DNA of 64,000 nt, from NCBI GenBank assembly GCA_034522175.1, contig JAXHLQ010000001.1:2108001-2172000 (forward strand), in the 5' to 3' direction. Origin of the DNA: JAIPDZ01 sp034522175 (GTDB taxonomy: Bacteria > Desulfobacterota > DSM-4660 > Desulfatiglandales > Desulfatiglandaceae). Positions within the stretch are counted from its first letter, which is position 1, and each line of letters opens with the position of its first letter. Both the position numbers and the translations under genes were made by a program. Positions 1 through 8,969 of this stretch are shown piece by piece. The notes under the pieces were generated by a model, which did no database searches, was not told the origin of the DNA, and saw nothing but the letters and a program-made list of their open reading frames with translations.

Positions 1-682
1 TCCCGTCGGTCATGACCTTGATATATTCGTGCGGGTTGCTCCGGTCGGTAAACCGGATCTTGTATCCCACGGACGCGCCCACATCCTGGCCCAACTCCTC
101 GGCGATACGGCCGGCGATGGTGATGGCCGCGATGCGGCGGGGCTGGGTGCACCCGATCTTACCCGCCACGCCACGACCCGCTTCGATGCACATCTTGGGA
201 ATCTGGGTGCTCTTTCCGCAGCCCGTATCACCGGAGATAATCACCACCGGATGGGTTTCGATGGCGTTCACGATGCTCTTGCGTCTAAGGGTGATGGGGA
301 GGTCTTCCGGGTAGGTGATGTCCGGTTTGTCTATCAGACGCTGATCCCGTTTTTCAACGGACCGCTGAAGACGCTTCTCCAGAGCGGCCACACGGCGTCC
401 GGCATCTTTTGGGGGCTTTGCGTCTTTGCCCTTCTGAGACAGGTCCCGAAGCCCCCTGATGAGCCCCGGCCGGTCCGCACACATGGCGTCAGGGAGATGC
501 CGGCGCAGTTGCCCTAGCCTTTCCTCAGTGGGCACCGGCATATCGGGTGGATTCGGTTTCTGAGCTTTTCCTCTCACCGTTACGGGATAAAACGCCTTGA
601 ACGTTTCGACTTTGTGGCCGACATCGAGGGGCCCCTGATTTGTTTCTTGCTGGAGACCCATCAGTCTTTTAATACCATTCAT
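1..682 (-). CDS. hrpA: DEAH-box RNA helicase, HrpA-like (N-terminal part; runs off window)
   Basis: Reading leftward from an ATG at 682, the frame stays open to the window edge, giving about 227 residues. Visible are the helicase Walker A motif GDTGCGKSTQIPK and motif Ia TQPRRIAA, followed by GYKIRFTDR, the usual HrpA/PrpA order. HrpA-type enzymes are ATP-dependent 3'-5' RNA helicases acting on structured mRNA and stalled ribosomes. The roughly 125-residue charged N-terminal extension before the helicase core fits full-length bacterial HrpA. The start lies 11 bases after the repaired stop of the NYN gene, so the two are probably co-transcribed. The C-terminal helicase and OB domains lie outside the window. 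Confidence 0.85.
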   Translation of the reverse strand, partial: MNGIKRLMGLQQETNQGPLDVGHKVETFKAFYPVTVRGKAQKPNPPDMPVPTEERLGQLRRHLPDAMCADRPGLIRGLRDLSQKGKDAKPPKDAGRRVAALEKRLQRSVEKRDQRLIDKPDITYPEDLPITLRRKSIVNAIETHPVVIISGDTGCGKSTQIPKMCIEAGRGVAGKIGCTQPRRIAAITIAGRIAEELGQDVGASVGYKIRFTDRSNPHEYIKVMTDG

Positions 683-693
683 TGAACCCCCGC

Positions 694-1433
694 TCACTTC
701 TTTCCGGCGTGCTTCAAATATACCGCCTTGGACGGCCCTTCTCCCACCGTTTTTTCTGAGATCTGGAAGAGCTTGGTCGCCGCCACGAGCTCCCCCAGCT
801 TCTTGTAGCCATAATTCCGGGGTCGAATTCCGGGGCCTGCTTGGCGATATAGCTGCCCACCGTGGCGAGGTGGGCCCAGCCGGAATCGTCCGAAGAGGCA
901 TCCACGGCGTTCCGCAGGAGATTCACCAGCTTGGTGTCCTTTTTAAGCTGGCTGACCGGTTTGCGGCTGATACTGTCGCTTTTGTCGTCTTTAGACCGAA
1001 GCACTTCGGTGAAGATGAACTTGTCGCAGGCGGAAACAAACGGCTGGGGCGTCTTTTTCTCCCCGAAGCCATAGACCAGAAGACCGGCTTCCCTGATCCT
1101 GGATGCCAGCTTGGTGAAATCGCTGTCCGAGGACACAATGCAGAACCCATCGAACCTGCCCGTGTAAAGGAGATCCATGGCGTCGATAATCAGTGCACTG
1201 TCGGTGGCATTTTTCCCCGTGGTATATCCGAACTGCTGTATGGGCTGGATGGAATAGGCCAGTAGCACTTCCTTCCAGCCCTTAAGGCGCGGCAGGGTCC
1301 AGTCCCCGTAGATCCGTTTGACATTGGCGGTTCCGTATTTGGCGATTTCTGAGAGCAGCCCGTCCAGGATGGAAGGCTGGGCATTGTCCGCGTCGATTAG
1401 AACCGCAAGGTTTTGCGTTTTTCCATCGGTCAT
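694..1433 (-). CDS. NYN-domain putative ribonuclease with C-terminal LOTUS/OST-HTH domain (frameshifted)
   Basis: Residues 1-150 form an NYN (PIN-like) domain: LAVLIDADNAQ with its metal-binding Asp residues, then the conserved NATDSALIIDAMDLLY and IVSSDSDFTKL. After a linker, a LOTUS/OST-HTH RNA-binding domain begins (about residue 165). The frame is lost near residue 200. Skipping one base at the G run 819-822 restores RNYGYKKLGELV and a LOTUS end, with a stop at 694. I therefore treat this as one gene with a homopolymer indel. Such proteins are thought to cleave or bind RNA, and the neighbouring RNA helicase fits. The indel may be a sequencing error or a true mutation. Confidence 0.85.
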
Positions 1434-1497
1434 GATTTTCCTTTTGTGCCTCCATGTTAGAGGTAAAAAACGGTACCGGAATCCCCACGTCGAGCCC

Positions 1498-2019
1498 TTA
1501 AAGCGATCCGTCCAGTGCCTCGGCCACTGACTGCTTACAGGCCCGGCATCGCTGGGCGCCTCTTAAGAGAGGTTCGCCGCAAGAGGGACAGTGGCATCGC
1601 TCGCATTCGGCCCGCGCCCATTCCACGCTCCCCTTTTCATCTCCATACTCGACCACCTTTTCCCGCCACGATGGAATGGCCCGTTTCATAACCCGGACAC
1701 CGGTGGCAAACCCGAAGCCGTCGATCAGACCGCAGGGCCATTCATCACGCTGATGGCAGCTGTAGAATCCTCTGGCCCGCACACACGCCCTGATTTCGCA
1801 CTGGGTGCAATACCCGTACATCTTTTCGGGTGGATCCGGTTGCATGCAACCCAGGCATTCTGTTTCTTCGGGAGGGGTCCCATAGAGATTTCCCATAGCC
1901 GCCTTCAGCTTTTCGTTTCTGTCTCTGGTGGCGATATACACCCCGCAGGTACCGCAATACAGACCGCACGGCGCCATCAAATCTTTGTTGGCGAATTCCG
2001 CTTCAATCCATCCTTTCAT
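1498..2019 (-). CDS. DUF3795 cysteine-rich protein
   Basis: A 173-residue protein starting MKGWIEAEF. Near the N-terminus is MAPCGLYCGTCGVYIA, the DUF3795 signature, followed by paired cysteines (ECLGC, YCTQCEIRACVRARG, CHQ). A C-terminal zinc-ribbon-like segment carries CERCHCPSCGEP and CRACKQ. Sixteen or so Cys residues suggest metal or Fe-S binding. The family is common in anaerobes and has no established function. The frame is complete with no sign of decay, and no operon partner is evident. Confidence 0.8.
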   Translation of the reverse strand: MKGWIEAEFANKDLMAPCGLYCGTCGVYIATRDRNEKLKAAMGNLYGTPPEETECLGCMQPDPPEKMYGYCTQCEIRACVRARGFYSCHQRDEWPCGLIDGFGFATGVRVMKRAIPSWREKVVEYGDEKGSVEWARAECERCHCPSCGEPLLRGAQRCRACKQSVAEALDGSL

Positions 2020-2269
2020 TTGTCTGTCCTTCTTGGGGAGCTTGATGGTGGCCCTACAGATTCACCCCGATGTTGCACAAAAACCAACAGAACGAAAAGA
2101 ATTCCATCAAGAACCCGTGCCATTATGAGCTAAAAGTCAAGATGTCACCCCGGATGACGTCCTTCAATTGAGCTGATGGTGAGATGCCATGCTGCGGTCA
2201 TCCCTTTTAGCAAAACTGGCCCACGATGTAATACAACATCGAGGGTAACCGCAAAAAAACGCTTTGACC

Positions 2270-2461
2270 TCACCCTGTGCAACGGTGATGGAATCCTACT
2301 CGACCCGCAGAAAACCTTGTGAGTTCAGGGCCTTTCCGGCACTTCATCCAATTCTCTTTACAGCCCAGTTCCAAGTCATTTATTCCCTCGCATGCACATA
2401 CCTTACCGGACCACCGGGTCCCAGCAATGGGGTCGTTCTTCCACGATTTTAAATTTATCAT
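2270..2461 (-). CDS. possible small ORF after the VanZ-like gene
   Basis: A 63-codon frame beginning MINLKSWKND whose ATG overlaps the TGA of the upstream VanZ-like gene (ATGA). It contains four Cys residues (VCACEG, LGCKEN, KCRKG). I recognise no family. Translational-coupling geometry is the only real support, so it may be a chance ORF. The rest of 2020-2457 holds nothing I can identify. Confidence 0.22.
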   Translation of the reverse strand: MINLKSWKNDPIAGTRWSGKVCACEGINDLELGCKENWMKCRKGPELTRFSAGRVGFHHRCTG

Positions 2462-3321
2462 GGATTTTGGGCGAGCACCGAGCACAATCTTCGCTTTTTT
2501 GATCGTGCCTCGAGGCGATCATATAGGAGCATGGCACCCCATGGCAACAACAGGAAAACATAACCCTCTAATGGCGATAACACATGATAGCTGCGACCGT
2601 GGTAAAGCGCCGTCCAGAATTCCGTGTGGAAAGGCTGACGATTTAAAGTGAATAAAACCGGATCATTTCCGGAAGATGGGTAAAGGCTCATGATGTTGAA
2701 TAAAATCCCCGTGATGCCCAGAAGCAAAACCCCTGAGAAAAGATAAAGCCCTGGACTCTTATATAACCGTATTTCTCTAAGGAAATCAATCGAATATTGC
2801 CTCAGAAAAGGGGCAATAAAACTGAGTCCCAGCAGAGCGCCAAAGGCATTGAGCAGGGTGTCATTGAAATCAAAATAGGGGAAATCAGGATTGAGTACTA
2901 TGTACTGATATGCCTCATCCATACAGCCCAGGACCACGCTCGCGGCGTAGGTCTCCCTGTAATTGCGTATCAGGGGCAAAAGAAGCAGCGCCAGAATTGC
3001 GTACTGAAGAAAATGGATCATCTCGACATTTACTACCAGCAGGCTCTTAAAAACAACGATAATCAAAATACAGACAGCTGCGAGTACGATGACATTTCGT
3101 GCAAAAATCCCTTTGTTAAACTTAAGTAAGAAGAATAGGAAACAAACTGAAAGGAGGAATAAGAAGACGATAGCAATCCAGAGATTATACGCTCCCAAAC
3201 CCATTCGCTGCTTCAAGGCGTCTGCCACCCCTGAAGCGGGTAGATGTAGAAAAACCTGCATACAAAAGTACACCGTCAGAACAAGTACATTCATAACCCT
3301 GTGTTGTTTCAACCACTTCAT
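2458..3321 (-). CDS. VanZ-like multi-pass membrane protein
   Basis: A 287-residue protein with about seven hydrophobic helices. The VanZ-like hallmark is CMDEAYQYIVLNPDF followed by FDFNDTLLNAFGALLG (about residues 130-165), where acidic and Asn residues sit at membrane edges. The start, MKWLKQHRVM, is followed directly by the first helix. VanZ-like proteins are membrane proteins of unclear biochemical role; the founder gives low-level teicoplanin resistance. No partner gene is evident upstream. Confidence 0.75.
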   Translation of the reverse strand: MKWLKQHRVMNVLVLTVYFCMQVFLHLPASGVADALKQRMGLGAYNLWIAIVFLFLLSVCFLFFLLKFNKGIFARNVIVLAAVCILIIVVFKSLLVVNVEMIHFLQYAILALLLLPLIRNYRETYAASVVLGCMDEAYQYIVLNPDFPYFDFNDTLLNAFGALLGLSFIAPFLRQYSIDFLREIRLYKSPGLYLFSGVLLLGITGILFNIMSLYPSSGNDPVLFTLNRQPFHTEFWTALYHGRSYHVLSPLEGYVFLLLPWGAMLLYDRLEARSKKRRLCSVLAQNP

Positions 3322-3376
3322 ACGCCAGGCATTAAGTAAAAACTTCTGCGTAAAACCGAAATATCCTCAATCGCGC

Positions 3377-4300
3377 CTACATCTGGACACGACCCTGACC
3401 CTTTAATCCCAGCACCTCGCGGGTCTCATCCGGGCTGTAGGGCTCATAACCGAATTCCCCTGCGATGCGCACCATCTTTTCCACCAGTTGCGCGTTGGAT
3501 GCGGCCATTTCCCCGGGAGCCAGCCACAGGTTGTCTTCCAGACCCACTCGGACCCCGCCCCCCAGAAACATGGAGGTGGTCCCCATGGGGAGCTCCCGCC
3601 ACCCGGCGGCGATGGTGGAAAAGACGATTTTGTCGCCGAAAAGGGACTGGGCGGTCTCTTTCATATGCAGCAGATGGGGAATGGTGGCGGCAATCCCCCC
3701 CAGGATGCCCATGACGAACTGGATGTACACCGGTTCTTCGATCCGCTTGTTGTTGTAGTAAAGGGCGGCATTGTGAAGATGGCCGACATCATAGGCCTCC
3801 AGTTCGGGCTTGGTCCGGACCGCATCCATGATTTCGAAAACCCGATCCAGGTCGGCGAAGGTATTTCTGAAGATGAAATCCCTGGACCCCTCAAGGTACG
3901 CCTCCTCCCAGTCGTACTTCCACTCCTTGAATTTGGCAAGTACCGGAAAAAGGGCGAAGTTCATGGATCCCAGGTTACAGGAGGCCAGCTCCGGCTTGAA
4001 CCGGGGGACCGCTGCCAGCCGTTCGTCCACAGTCATGTTAATTCCCCCACCGGTGGTGATGCAGATCACGCCGTTCGACTTGGCATGAATGACGGACACG
4101 ATCTCTCCCATGAGGTCCACATCACCGGTGGGCAGGCCGTTTTCGGGGTTTCGAGCATGAACATGGACCGTGGATGCCCCCGCCTCCACGGCCTCGATGG
4201 CCTGGGCCGCAATATCCTTCGGTTTAATGGGAAGATGGGGGGCCATGGTGGGCGTATGGATGGCCCCGGTGACGGCACAGTTCAAAATAAATTTCGGCAT
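3377..4300 (-). CDS. BKACE family (DUF849) beta-keto acid cleavage enzyme
   Basis: A 307-residue TIM-barrel protein of the usual family length. The Zn-binding pair is visible as TVHVHARNP (His46, His48), followed by CITTGGG, ASCNLGSMNF and the C-terminal VGLEDNLWL loop. BKACE enzymes condense a beta-keto acid with acetyl-CoA to yield acetoacetate plus a CoA ester (3-keto-5-aminohexanoate cleavage enzyme is the prototype). The substrate cannot be read from the sequence. A truncated cyclase-family reading frame lies just upstream on the same strand. RBS-like GGAGG precedes the ATG at 4300. Confidence 0.88.
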   Translation of the reverse strand: MPKFILNCAVTGAIHTPTMAPHLPIKPKDIAAQAIEAVEAGASTVHVHARNPENGLPTGDVDLMGEIVSVIHAKSNGVICITTGGGINMTVDERLAAVPRFKPELASCNLGSMNFALFPVLAKFKEWKYDWEEAYLEGSRDFIFRNTFADLDRVFEIMDAVRTKPELEAYDVGHLHNAALYYNNKRIEEPVYIQFVMGILGGIAATIPHLLHMKETAQSLFGDKIVFSTIAAGWRELPMGTTSMFLGGGVRVGLEDNLWLAPGEMAASNAQLVEKMVRIAGEFGYEPYSPDETREVLGLKGQGRVQM

Positions 4301-4312
4301 GGTTACCTCCGG

Positions 4313-4480
4313 TCATTGGGGATCTTCGACAATGGCCACCGGTCGGACCCATCCGGCCGATGCCGCCTCGATCTTTACGGGAAAACAGGCCACCTTGAAC
4401 CCGCAGGATACCGGGATTTTGTCCAGGTTGGCAAGCTTTTCCATGTGGCAGTATCCCTTTTCGATACCCGCAAAGTGGAC
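4313..4480 (-). pseudogene. C-terminal remnant of a cyclase-family (kynurenine formamidase-like) hydrolase
   Basis: The minus-strand frame ending at 4313 reads GYCHMEKLANLDKIP, GFKVACFPVKI, ASAGWVRPVAIVED. This is the conserved C-terminus of the cyclase/arylformamidase-like metal-dependent hydrolases. Only about 55 residues remain; upstream the frame meets a stop at about 4500 and the His-rich metal-binding N-terminal part is absent. Its stop is 13 bases before the BKACE start, so the intact gene probably belonged to the same operon. Confidence 0.6.
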
Positions 4481-4743
4481 TTACCAGATCCTTGATTATA
4501 GGGGGACCCTTATGTGCCGTCAATGACGCAGTGGACAAACTGCTATTGGTTAGCGGCCCACCGACACGGAACGGATTACCACGATTTTAAATACACAGCG
4601 TGCGGTACACAGAAAAGTTCATGCCTGATCATGTGACAAATGAGTGGAACACAACCCACTACAGATGGTATGATGGGCGCTCGAAAATGGGTATTGAAGA
4701 ACCCGTCCCGGTCATAAAACGGATGATAGGAGGAATGTTGATC

Positions 4744-5322
4744 ATGAGCAAGGGAGTCGAACGTACCATTTTTTATTTTGAGGAAAAGGGGCCCGTGAAC
4801 ACCGAAAAAACCCTCGAAATCGCCTTGAACCACGCCAAAGGCGCCAACATCGGGACCATTGTGCTGGCATCTTCCACGGGAGACACCGCGTTAAAGCTCC
4901 ATCAGATGGCGGAAGGTTCCGTGAAAATCGTCTCGGTGACCTACAACGCGGGGAGCCGGTTTGAAAAGGCGGTGGCCACATTCAATGAGAACCGCGAAGC
5001 ATTGGAGCAGAAGGAGATTTTCATTGTCCGGGGGCTCCATGCCCTCAGCGGCGGAGAAAAGGCGTTTTCGGCCAAATACAATACCACCCTCCTGCCGCTC
5101 AATATTGTGGCGGATACGCTGAGGATGTTCTCCCAGGGCGTCAAGGTCTGTGTGGAGATTGCCGTCATGGCCGCTGAACACGGCTTTGTCACGACGGATG
5201 CGGAGGTGGTGCTCGTAGCCGGCAGCGGCCACGGGGCGGATACCGCCCTGGTCATGAAACCGGTCTTTGCCGAAGACATGTTCAAGGCCAAGATCAAGGC
5301 CCTCCTCTGCATGCCGGGTTGA
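4744..5322 (+). CDS. pyruvate-kinase C-terminal (alpha/beta) domain-like protein
   Basis: A 192-residue protein starting MSKGVERTIF. I prefer the ATG at 4744 to the in-frame 4735 because the AGGAGG at 4728-4733 is then about ten bases upstream. Recognisable blocks are KTLEIALNHAKGANIGTIV, ASSTGDTALKL and VLVAGSGHGADTALVMKP. The fold resembles the isolated C-terminal domain of pyruvate kinase, found as a stand-alone protein in archaea and anaerobes. Its activity is not established, and it lacks the catalytic barrel, so it is not itself pyruvate kinase. Confidence 0.72.
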   Translation: MSKGVERTIFYFEEKGPVNTEKTLEIALNHAKGANIGTIVLASSTGDTALKLHQMAEGSVKIVSVTYNAGSRFEKAVATFNENREALEQKEIFIVRGLHALSGGEKAFSAKYNTTLLPLNIVADTLRMFSQGVKVCVEIAVMAAEHGFVTTDAEVVLVAGSGHGADTALVMKPVFAEDMFKAKIKALLCMPG

Positions 5323-5409
5323 CCGCCGAGGCGATAAAACGGCGTTTGATGTCATGGGAGCTGAGGATTACAGACATCGGTTGATTTCTACCCGACTATA
5401 GAGATTACC

Positions 5410-7203
5410 TTGCAGGAAGTCGTTTTTACAAACCAGATGTGGCTCGTGCTGGGGATGATCGGCCTGGCCCTTTTGTTGTTCATTACCGAATGGGTCCGGG
5501 TGGATGTGGTGGGGCTCCTCATGATGACGGCCCTCCCTCTGATGGGGCTTCTGGATCCCAGGCGTGCCTTCTCCGGGCTGGCCAGCAATGCCGTGATCTC
5601 CATCGGCGCGGTCATGGTCATCGGCGCGGGCATGGACAAGGCGGGTCTGATCCGAAAACTGGTGAAGCCCGTCATTGGGCTGGCCGGAAACCGTTCCGGA
5701 CGGCTGGTCGTCCTCATCTCCGCCTTTGTGGCTGTCGTGAGCAGTTTTCTTCAGAATATCGGGGCCGCGGCCCTGGTGCTTCCGGCCCTTCAGCGGATCA
5801 GCCGCCGAATGGACCTCTCCATATCCCGACTCCTCATGCCCATCGGGTTCGCATGCATCCTCGGCGGCACCCTGACGCTGGTGGGGTCCAGCCCGCTCAT
5901 CATGCTCAACGACCTCATCGCACCCTTCCACCTTGAAAAATTCTCCCTCTATTCGGTGACGCCCATCGGGCTGTGTCTCATCACCGCCGGCATCGCTTAT
6001 TTTCTCCTATTGGGGCGGTGGGTCCTCCCGGGTGGCGATGAAGCGGAAACGCGGCTGGCCGGCTGTCTCCATCACGGTCCACTGGGCCGGCACTTTGAAC
6101 TCACTGTACCCCCCGAGCTGCCCGGACCCCTCACCGCCCAGATGATGCGTGCCGAGTACCAGACTTTTCTGGTGGGCCTGGCCAAGTTCGATGGCGGGGG
6201 AAAGCATATGGCCCCGGATGAACGGGTGGCGGTATACCCGGGCGACACCCTGGCCGTGGTGGCGGAAACCGATAACCTCAACCGCCTCATCAAAGACTAC
6301 GGACTCGTGGTAAGCCCCCAAATGGAGGTCTTTAAAGAAGAGCTGAAACACAAGGCTTGGGGGCTGGCCGAGGGGATCGTGGGGCCGCGTTCGGAACTGG
6401 TGGGAAAGACCCTGGGGGAATTTCATTTCCGGAGCAAGTTCCGGATCAACGTGCTGGCCGTCTACCGGGGGGACGAGGTCTTTGAGACCGACCTGGATGA
6501 ACTGGTCCTAAAAAACGGGGATGCCATTCAACTGGAGGGAACCTGGGACCGATTCAGGGTCCTTCGGGACCAGGGGCTCCTCATCTTCTGCACGGAAGTG
6601 CTGGAGGAACCCATCCCGCGCCAGAAGACCCTGTGGGCCACCTTCTGGTTCGCTGTGGCCATGACCCTCCTTTTGGGCTTTGGGCTGAAGCTTTCGCTCA
6701 GCCTGCTGACCGGCGCCCTCGGCATGGTGATCAGTCGGGTGGTGACCATCCAGGAGGCCTATCGGGCCGTGGACTGGCGCACCGTGTTTCTGCTGGCAGG
6801 GCTCATGCCCCTGGGCTATGCCACCACCGACACGGGAACCGCCGATGCCATTGCCAAATGGAGCATCGGCCTGTTCGGCACCCTGTCTCCCCTGACGCTC
6901 TATGCGCTTTTGGCCGTCCTGGCCACATTTCTCACCCTCGTGGTGTCCAACGTGGGGGCCGTGGTCCTCCTGGTCCCCCTGGCCATCCACATGGCCCAGC
7001 AGACCGGGGCCGACCCCCGCCTGGCCGCCCTGGTGGTGGGGATCGGCACCAGCAATTCCTTTCTTCTGCCCACCCACCAGGTGAATGCCCTCTATATGGG
7101 CGCCGGCCGGTACCACACACTGGACTTTGTCAAGGCGGGTTCCGGCATGTCGCTTCTGTTCCTCGCCATCGTGGTCTTCGGCGTCCGTTACCTCTACGGC
7201 TGA
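5410..7203 (+). CDS. SLC13/DASS-type permease with two central RCK_C (TrkA-C) domains
   Basis: 597 residues from a TTG at 5410 (an ATG at 5437 would lose nine residues). Two blocks of hydrophobic helices (about 1-200 and 405-597) flank a soluble middle with two TrkA-C-like domains. Motifs include FLQNIGAAALVLPAL, GGTLTLVGSSPLIMLNDL in the first half and SNVGAVVLLVPLAI, GIGTSNSFLLPTHQVNAL in the second, matching the paired Ser-Asn-Thr substrate motifs of divalent anion:Na+ symporters. Likely substrates are dicarboxylates or sulfate; the sequence does not decide. The RCK_C domains probably bind a regulatory ligand. Confidence 0.85.
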   Translation: MQEVVFTNQMWLVLGMIGLALLLFITEWVRVDVVGLLMMTALPLMGLLDPRRAFSGLASNAVISIGAVMVIGAGMDKAGLIRKLVKPVIGLAGNRSGRLVVLISAFVAVVSSFLQNIGAAALVLPALQRISRRMDLSISRLLMPIGFACILGGTLTLVGSSPLIMLNDLIAPFHLEKFSLYSVTPIGLCLITAGIAYFLLLGRWVLPGGDEAETRLAGCLHHGPLGRHFELTVPPELPGPLTAQMMRAEYQTFLVGLAKFDGGGKHMAPDERVAVYPGDTLAVVAETDNLNRLIKDYGLVVSPQMEVFKEELKHKAWGLAEGIVGPRSELVGKTLGEFHFRSKFRINVLAVYRGDEVFETDLDELVLKNGDAIQLEGTWDRFRVLRDQGLLIFCTEVLEEPIPRQKTLWATFWFAVAMTLLLGFGLKLSLSLLTGALGMVISRVVTIQEAYRAVDWRTVFLLAGLMPLGYATTDTGTADAIAKWSIGLFGTLSPLTLYALLAVLATFLTLVVSNVGAVVLLVPLAIHMAQQTGADPRLAALVVGIGTSNSFLLPTHQVNALYMGAGRYHTLDFVKAGSGMSLLFLAIVVFGVRYLYG

Positions 7204-7228
7204 GGGAATAGCCGGCCGGACCTACAGC

Positions 7229-7624
7229 CTATCGTCCCCAGATATCCGACCACTCGGTCCCGGTGACAATATCCGGATCTTCCATCAAGGCCATCGGATT
7301 CTCATTTTGCTGAATTTCCAGGTTTCGGTAGTGCTGCAGGCTGGTCTCATCTCCGACGAAGACACAAACGCAGTCGGCCGCATCCGCGTACATGACCCGC
7401 TTCTGACCATTCAGCATGTGATGGATCAGTTGATGCTGCGGCAGAGACTTCAAGTGCGCCAGTTTCTCTTGCGTATCGGCCGGCATTTTTGTAAATCCCG
7501 CCCGCAGAAGCAGCTCTTCCACATCGCTCACCCGGTTTTGCTGCAACCCCGCACATCCTGCCAGGGATATCGCCAGCACCATCAACAGCATCCAGACACA
7601 TCTCCTATTCCCTTTACGTTTCAT
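7229..7624 (-). CDS. putative lipoprotein, unknown function
   Basis: I start at 7624 (MKRKGNRR) rather than the longer frame because GGGGAGATGAGG just precedes it and the resulting protein has a classic lipoprotein signal: positive N-terminus, hydrophobic stretch and lipobox LAGC. The mature part (about 110 residues) contains a run RAGFTKMPADTQEKLAHLKS and a YADAADCVCVFVGD segment. This pattern recurs in small proteobacterial lipoproteins with no assigned function. It is convergent with the permease gene. Confidence 0.65.
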   Translation of the reverse strand: MKRKGNRRCVWMLLMVLAISLAGCAGLQQNRVSDVEELLLRAGFTKMPADTQEKLAHLKSLPQHQLIHHMLNGQKRVMYADAADCVCVFVGDETSLQHYRNLEIQQNENPMALMEDPDIVTGTEWSDIWGR

Positions 7625-7769
7625 CCTCATCTCCCCTTTCAAGTCAACAGGCTCAAAAACAATCCCCCTGGCGTCTTTGATCACATTTAGCTTCTCGTAA
7701 GTAAAAGGCATGGTCCTTTCCATTTGTCCGCTTTGGTCACTTTCAAAGGGTACTACATAGGGGAAGGGC

Positions 7770-7815
7770 TTGACACTATGAATATGAATGTGCTACTTTC
7801 TTTTAGTATGAATGT
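7770..7815 (+). promoter_or_regulatory. promoter and iteron-like sites of the AbrB-PIN module
   Basis: TTGACA at 7770-7775 is followed after 18 bases by TACTTT (7794-7799), preceded by TG (extended -10). The word TATGAAT(GT) occurs three times between 7777 and 7815 as direct repeats around the promoter. This suggests an operator bound by the antitoxin. AAAAGGAG lies just before the ATG at 7837. Confidence 0.5.
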
Positions 7816-7836
7816 AAGGAAAAAAGGAGAACAACC

Positions 7837-8064
7837 ATGTTAGCAAAAATTACATCCAAAAATCAGATCACCATCCCCAAAAAGATCGTCGATCAATTTC
7901 CGAAGGTACAGTATTTCGACCTTGAGATCAAGGACGGGGTGGTTCTGCTCAAGCCTGTAAAGGTGTACGATACCAGCCTGGAACAGATCCGATCCAAGAT
8001 GAAAATGCTTGGGCTCGATTCGGACAGTGTCAAGGAAGCCATCAAGTGGGCAAGGTCCAAATGA
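7837..8064 (+). CDS. AbrB/SpoVT-type antitoxin (swapped-hairpin DNA-binding)
   Basis: A 75-residue protein starting MLAKITSKNQITIPKK, the typical AbrB/MazE swapped-hairpin DNA-binding domain, with a short helical C-terminus that would wrap the toxin. It overlaps the downstream PIN gene by the ATGA tetranucleotide (8061-8064), the usual antitoxin-toxin arrangement. It is expected to repress its own promoter together with the toxin. Confidence 0.85.
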   Translation: MLAKITSKNQITIPKKIVDQFPKVQYFDLEIKDGVVLLKPVKVYDTSLEQIRSKMKMLGLDSDSVKEAIKWARSK

Positions 8065-8486
8065 AACCCATTCGGGTGGTAATTGACACCAATGTCCTGG
8101 TGTCCGCTCTCCTTTTCGGCGGCACCCCGGGGAAACTGATCCCCCTTTGGAAAAACGCCCGCATCGAACCGTACCTCTCGAAAGCCATATTGGACGAAGT
8201 AATGCGTGTTTTAGCCTACCCCCGATTCAATCTCTCCGAACAAGAAATCGAATATTTAGTTTATCAGGAAATCCTTCCCTTTTTTCACAATGTTGAAGTC
8301 CAATCGGGCCCCATCATTATCGAAGACGATCCGTCAGATGACCATTTCCTTCGCTGTGCAATGGCGGCGCGCGCTCGACACATTATCTCCGGCGATCAAC
8401 ACCTCCTTTCCCTCAAAAAATATGGAAACATCCAGATCGTTTCTCCAGGAGAGTTCCTAAGGTCAAACAGGCCGCCACAGGCCTAA
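8061..8486 (+). CDS. PIN-domain ribonuclease toxin
   Basis: I choose the ATG at 8061, overlapping the antitoxin stop, over a GTG 15 bases earlier. The PIN fold shows VVIDTNVLVSALL (first catalytic Asp), LSKAILDEVMRVLAYPRF (acidic Glu), then EDDPSDDHFLRCAMAARARHIISGDQHLL carrying the remaining acidic triad members. This is the toxin subfamily sometimes labelled putative toxin component, PIN family. It should cleave RNA when released from the AbrB-type antitoxin. Confidence 0.85.
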   Translation: MKPIRVVIDTNVLVSALLFGGTPGKLIPLWKNARIEPYLSKAILDEVMRVLAYPRFNLSEQEIEYLVYQEILPFFHNVEVQSGPIIIEDDPSDDHFLRCAMAARARHIISGDQHLLSLKKYGNIQIVSPGEFLRSNRPPQA

Positions 8487-8531
8487 AAAAACCCCGCCGG
8501 GCGCAGTGGGGCATGCGCTCGCTAAGTATTT

Positions 8532-8924
8532 TCAGACGGCTTCCTTAGATCTGGCCCTGGTTTTCTTGCGGTCCCGCAGGTTGAACCAACATGACAGGAC
8601 AAAAGCCGAGACGCCCAGTGCCACAACACCTCCATCCACGATGAGAGGCTCCCACGAGATTCCGGTGAGCCGATCCATGTAGTATTTGACATAGGAATAG
8701 GGAGGGTGACGCTCCCCCAGTTCACTTTTGACCGTCCAGTGCCACTCCGTACACGGGCAGTAGCCCCAGCCGAAACAGATTCCCAAACCGAACCAGGACA
8801 GCATGATCAGGCCGCTGATGATCAAATGAATACGGCGGGTCTTTCTCCACACCCAACCCACCAGAACAAACAGAACGACGCCGCTATGGAATACGGTGAA
8901 GGAATAATCAAAGAACGCGTACAT
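8532..8924 (-). CDS. DUF2784 small membrane protein
   Basis: A 130-residue protein with four predicted helices: FTVFHSGVVLFVLVGWVW, the next around IISGLIMLSWFGLGICFGWGYC, and a C-terminal helix ahead of a basic tail. The FGWGYCPCTEWHW segment between helices two and three is the conserved part of DUF2784. Function is unknown. It is isolated from its neighbours. Confidence 0.7.
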   Translation of the reverse strand: MYAFFDYSFTVFHSGVVLFVLVGWVWRKTRRIHLIISGLIMLSWFGLGICFGWGYCPCTEWHWTVKSELGERHPPYSYVKYYMDRLTGISWEPLIVDGGVVALGVSAFVLSCWFNLRDRKKTRARSKEAV

Positions 8925-8969
8925 TGAAATGTTCCAGGTATAATACCCTGTTCATTCTTGACATCTGTA

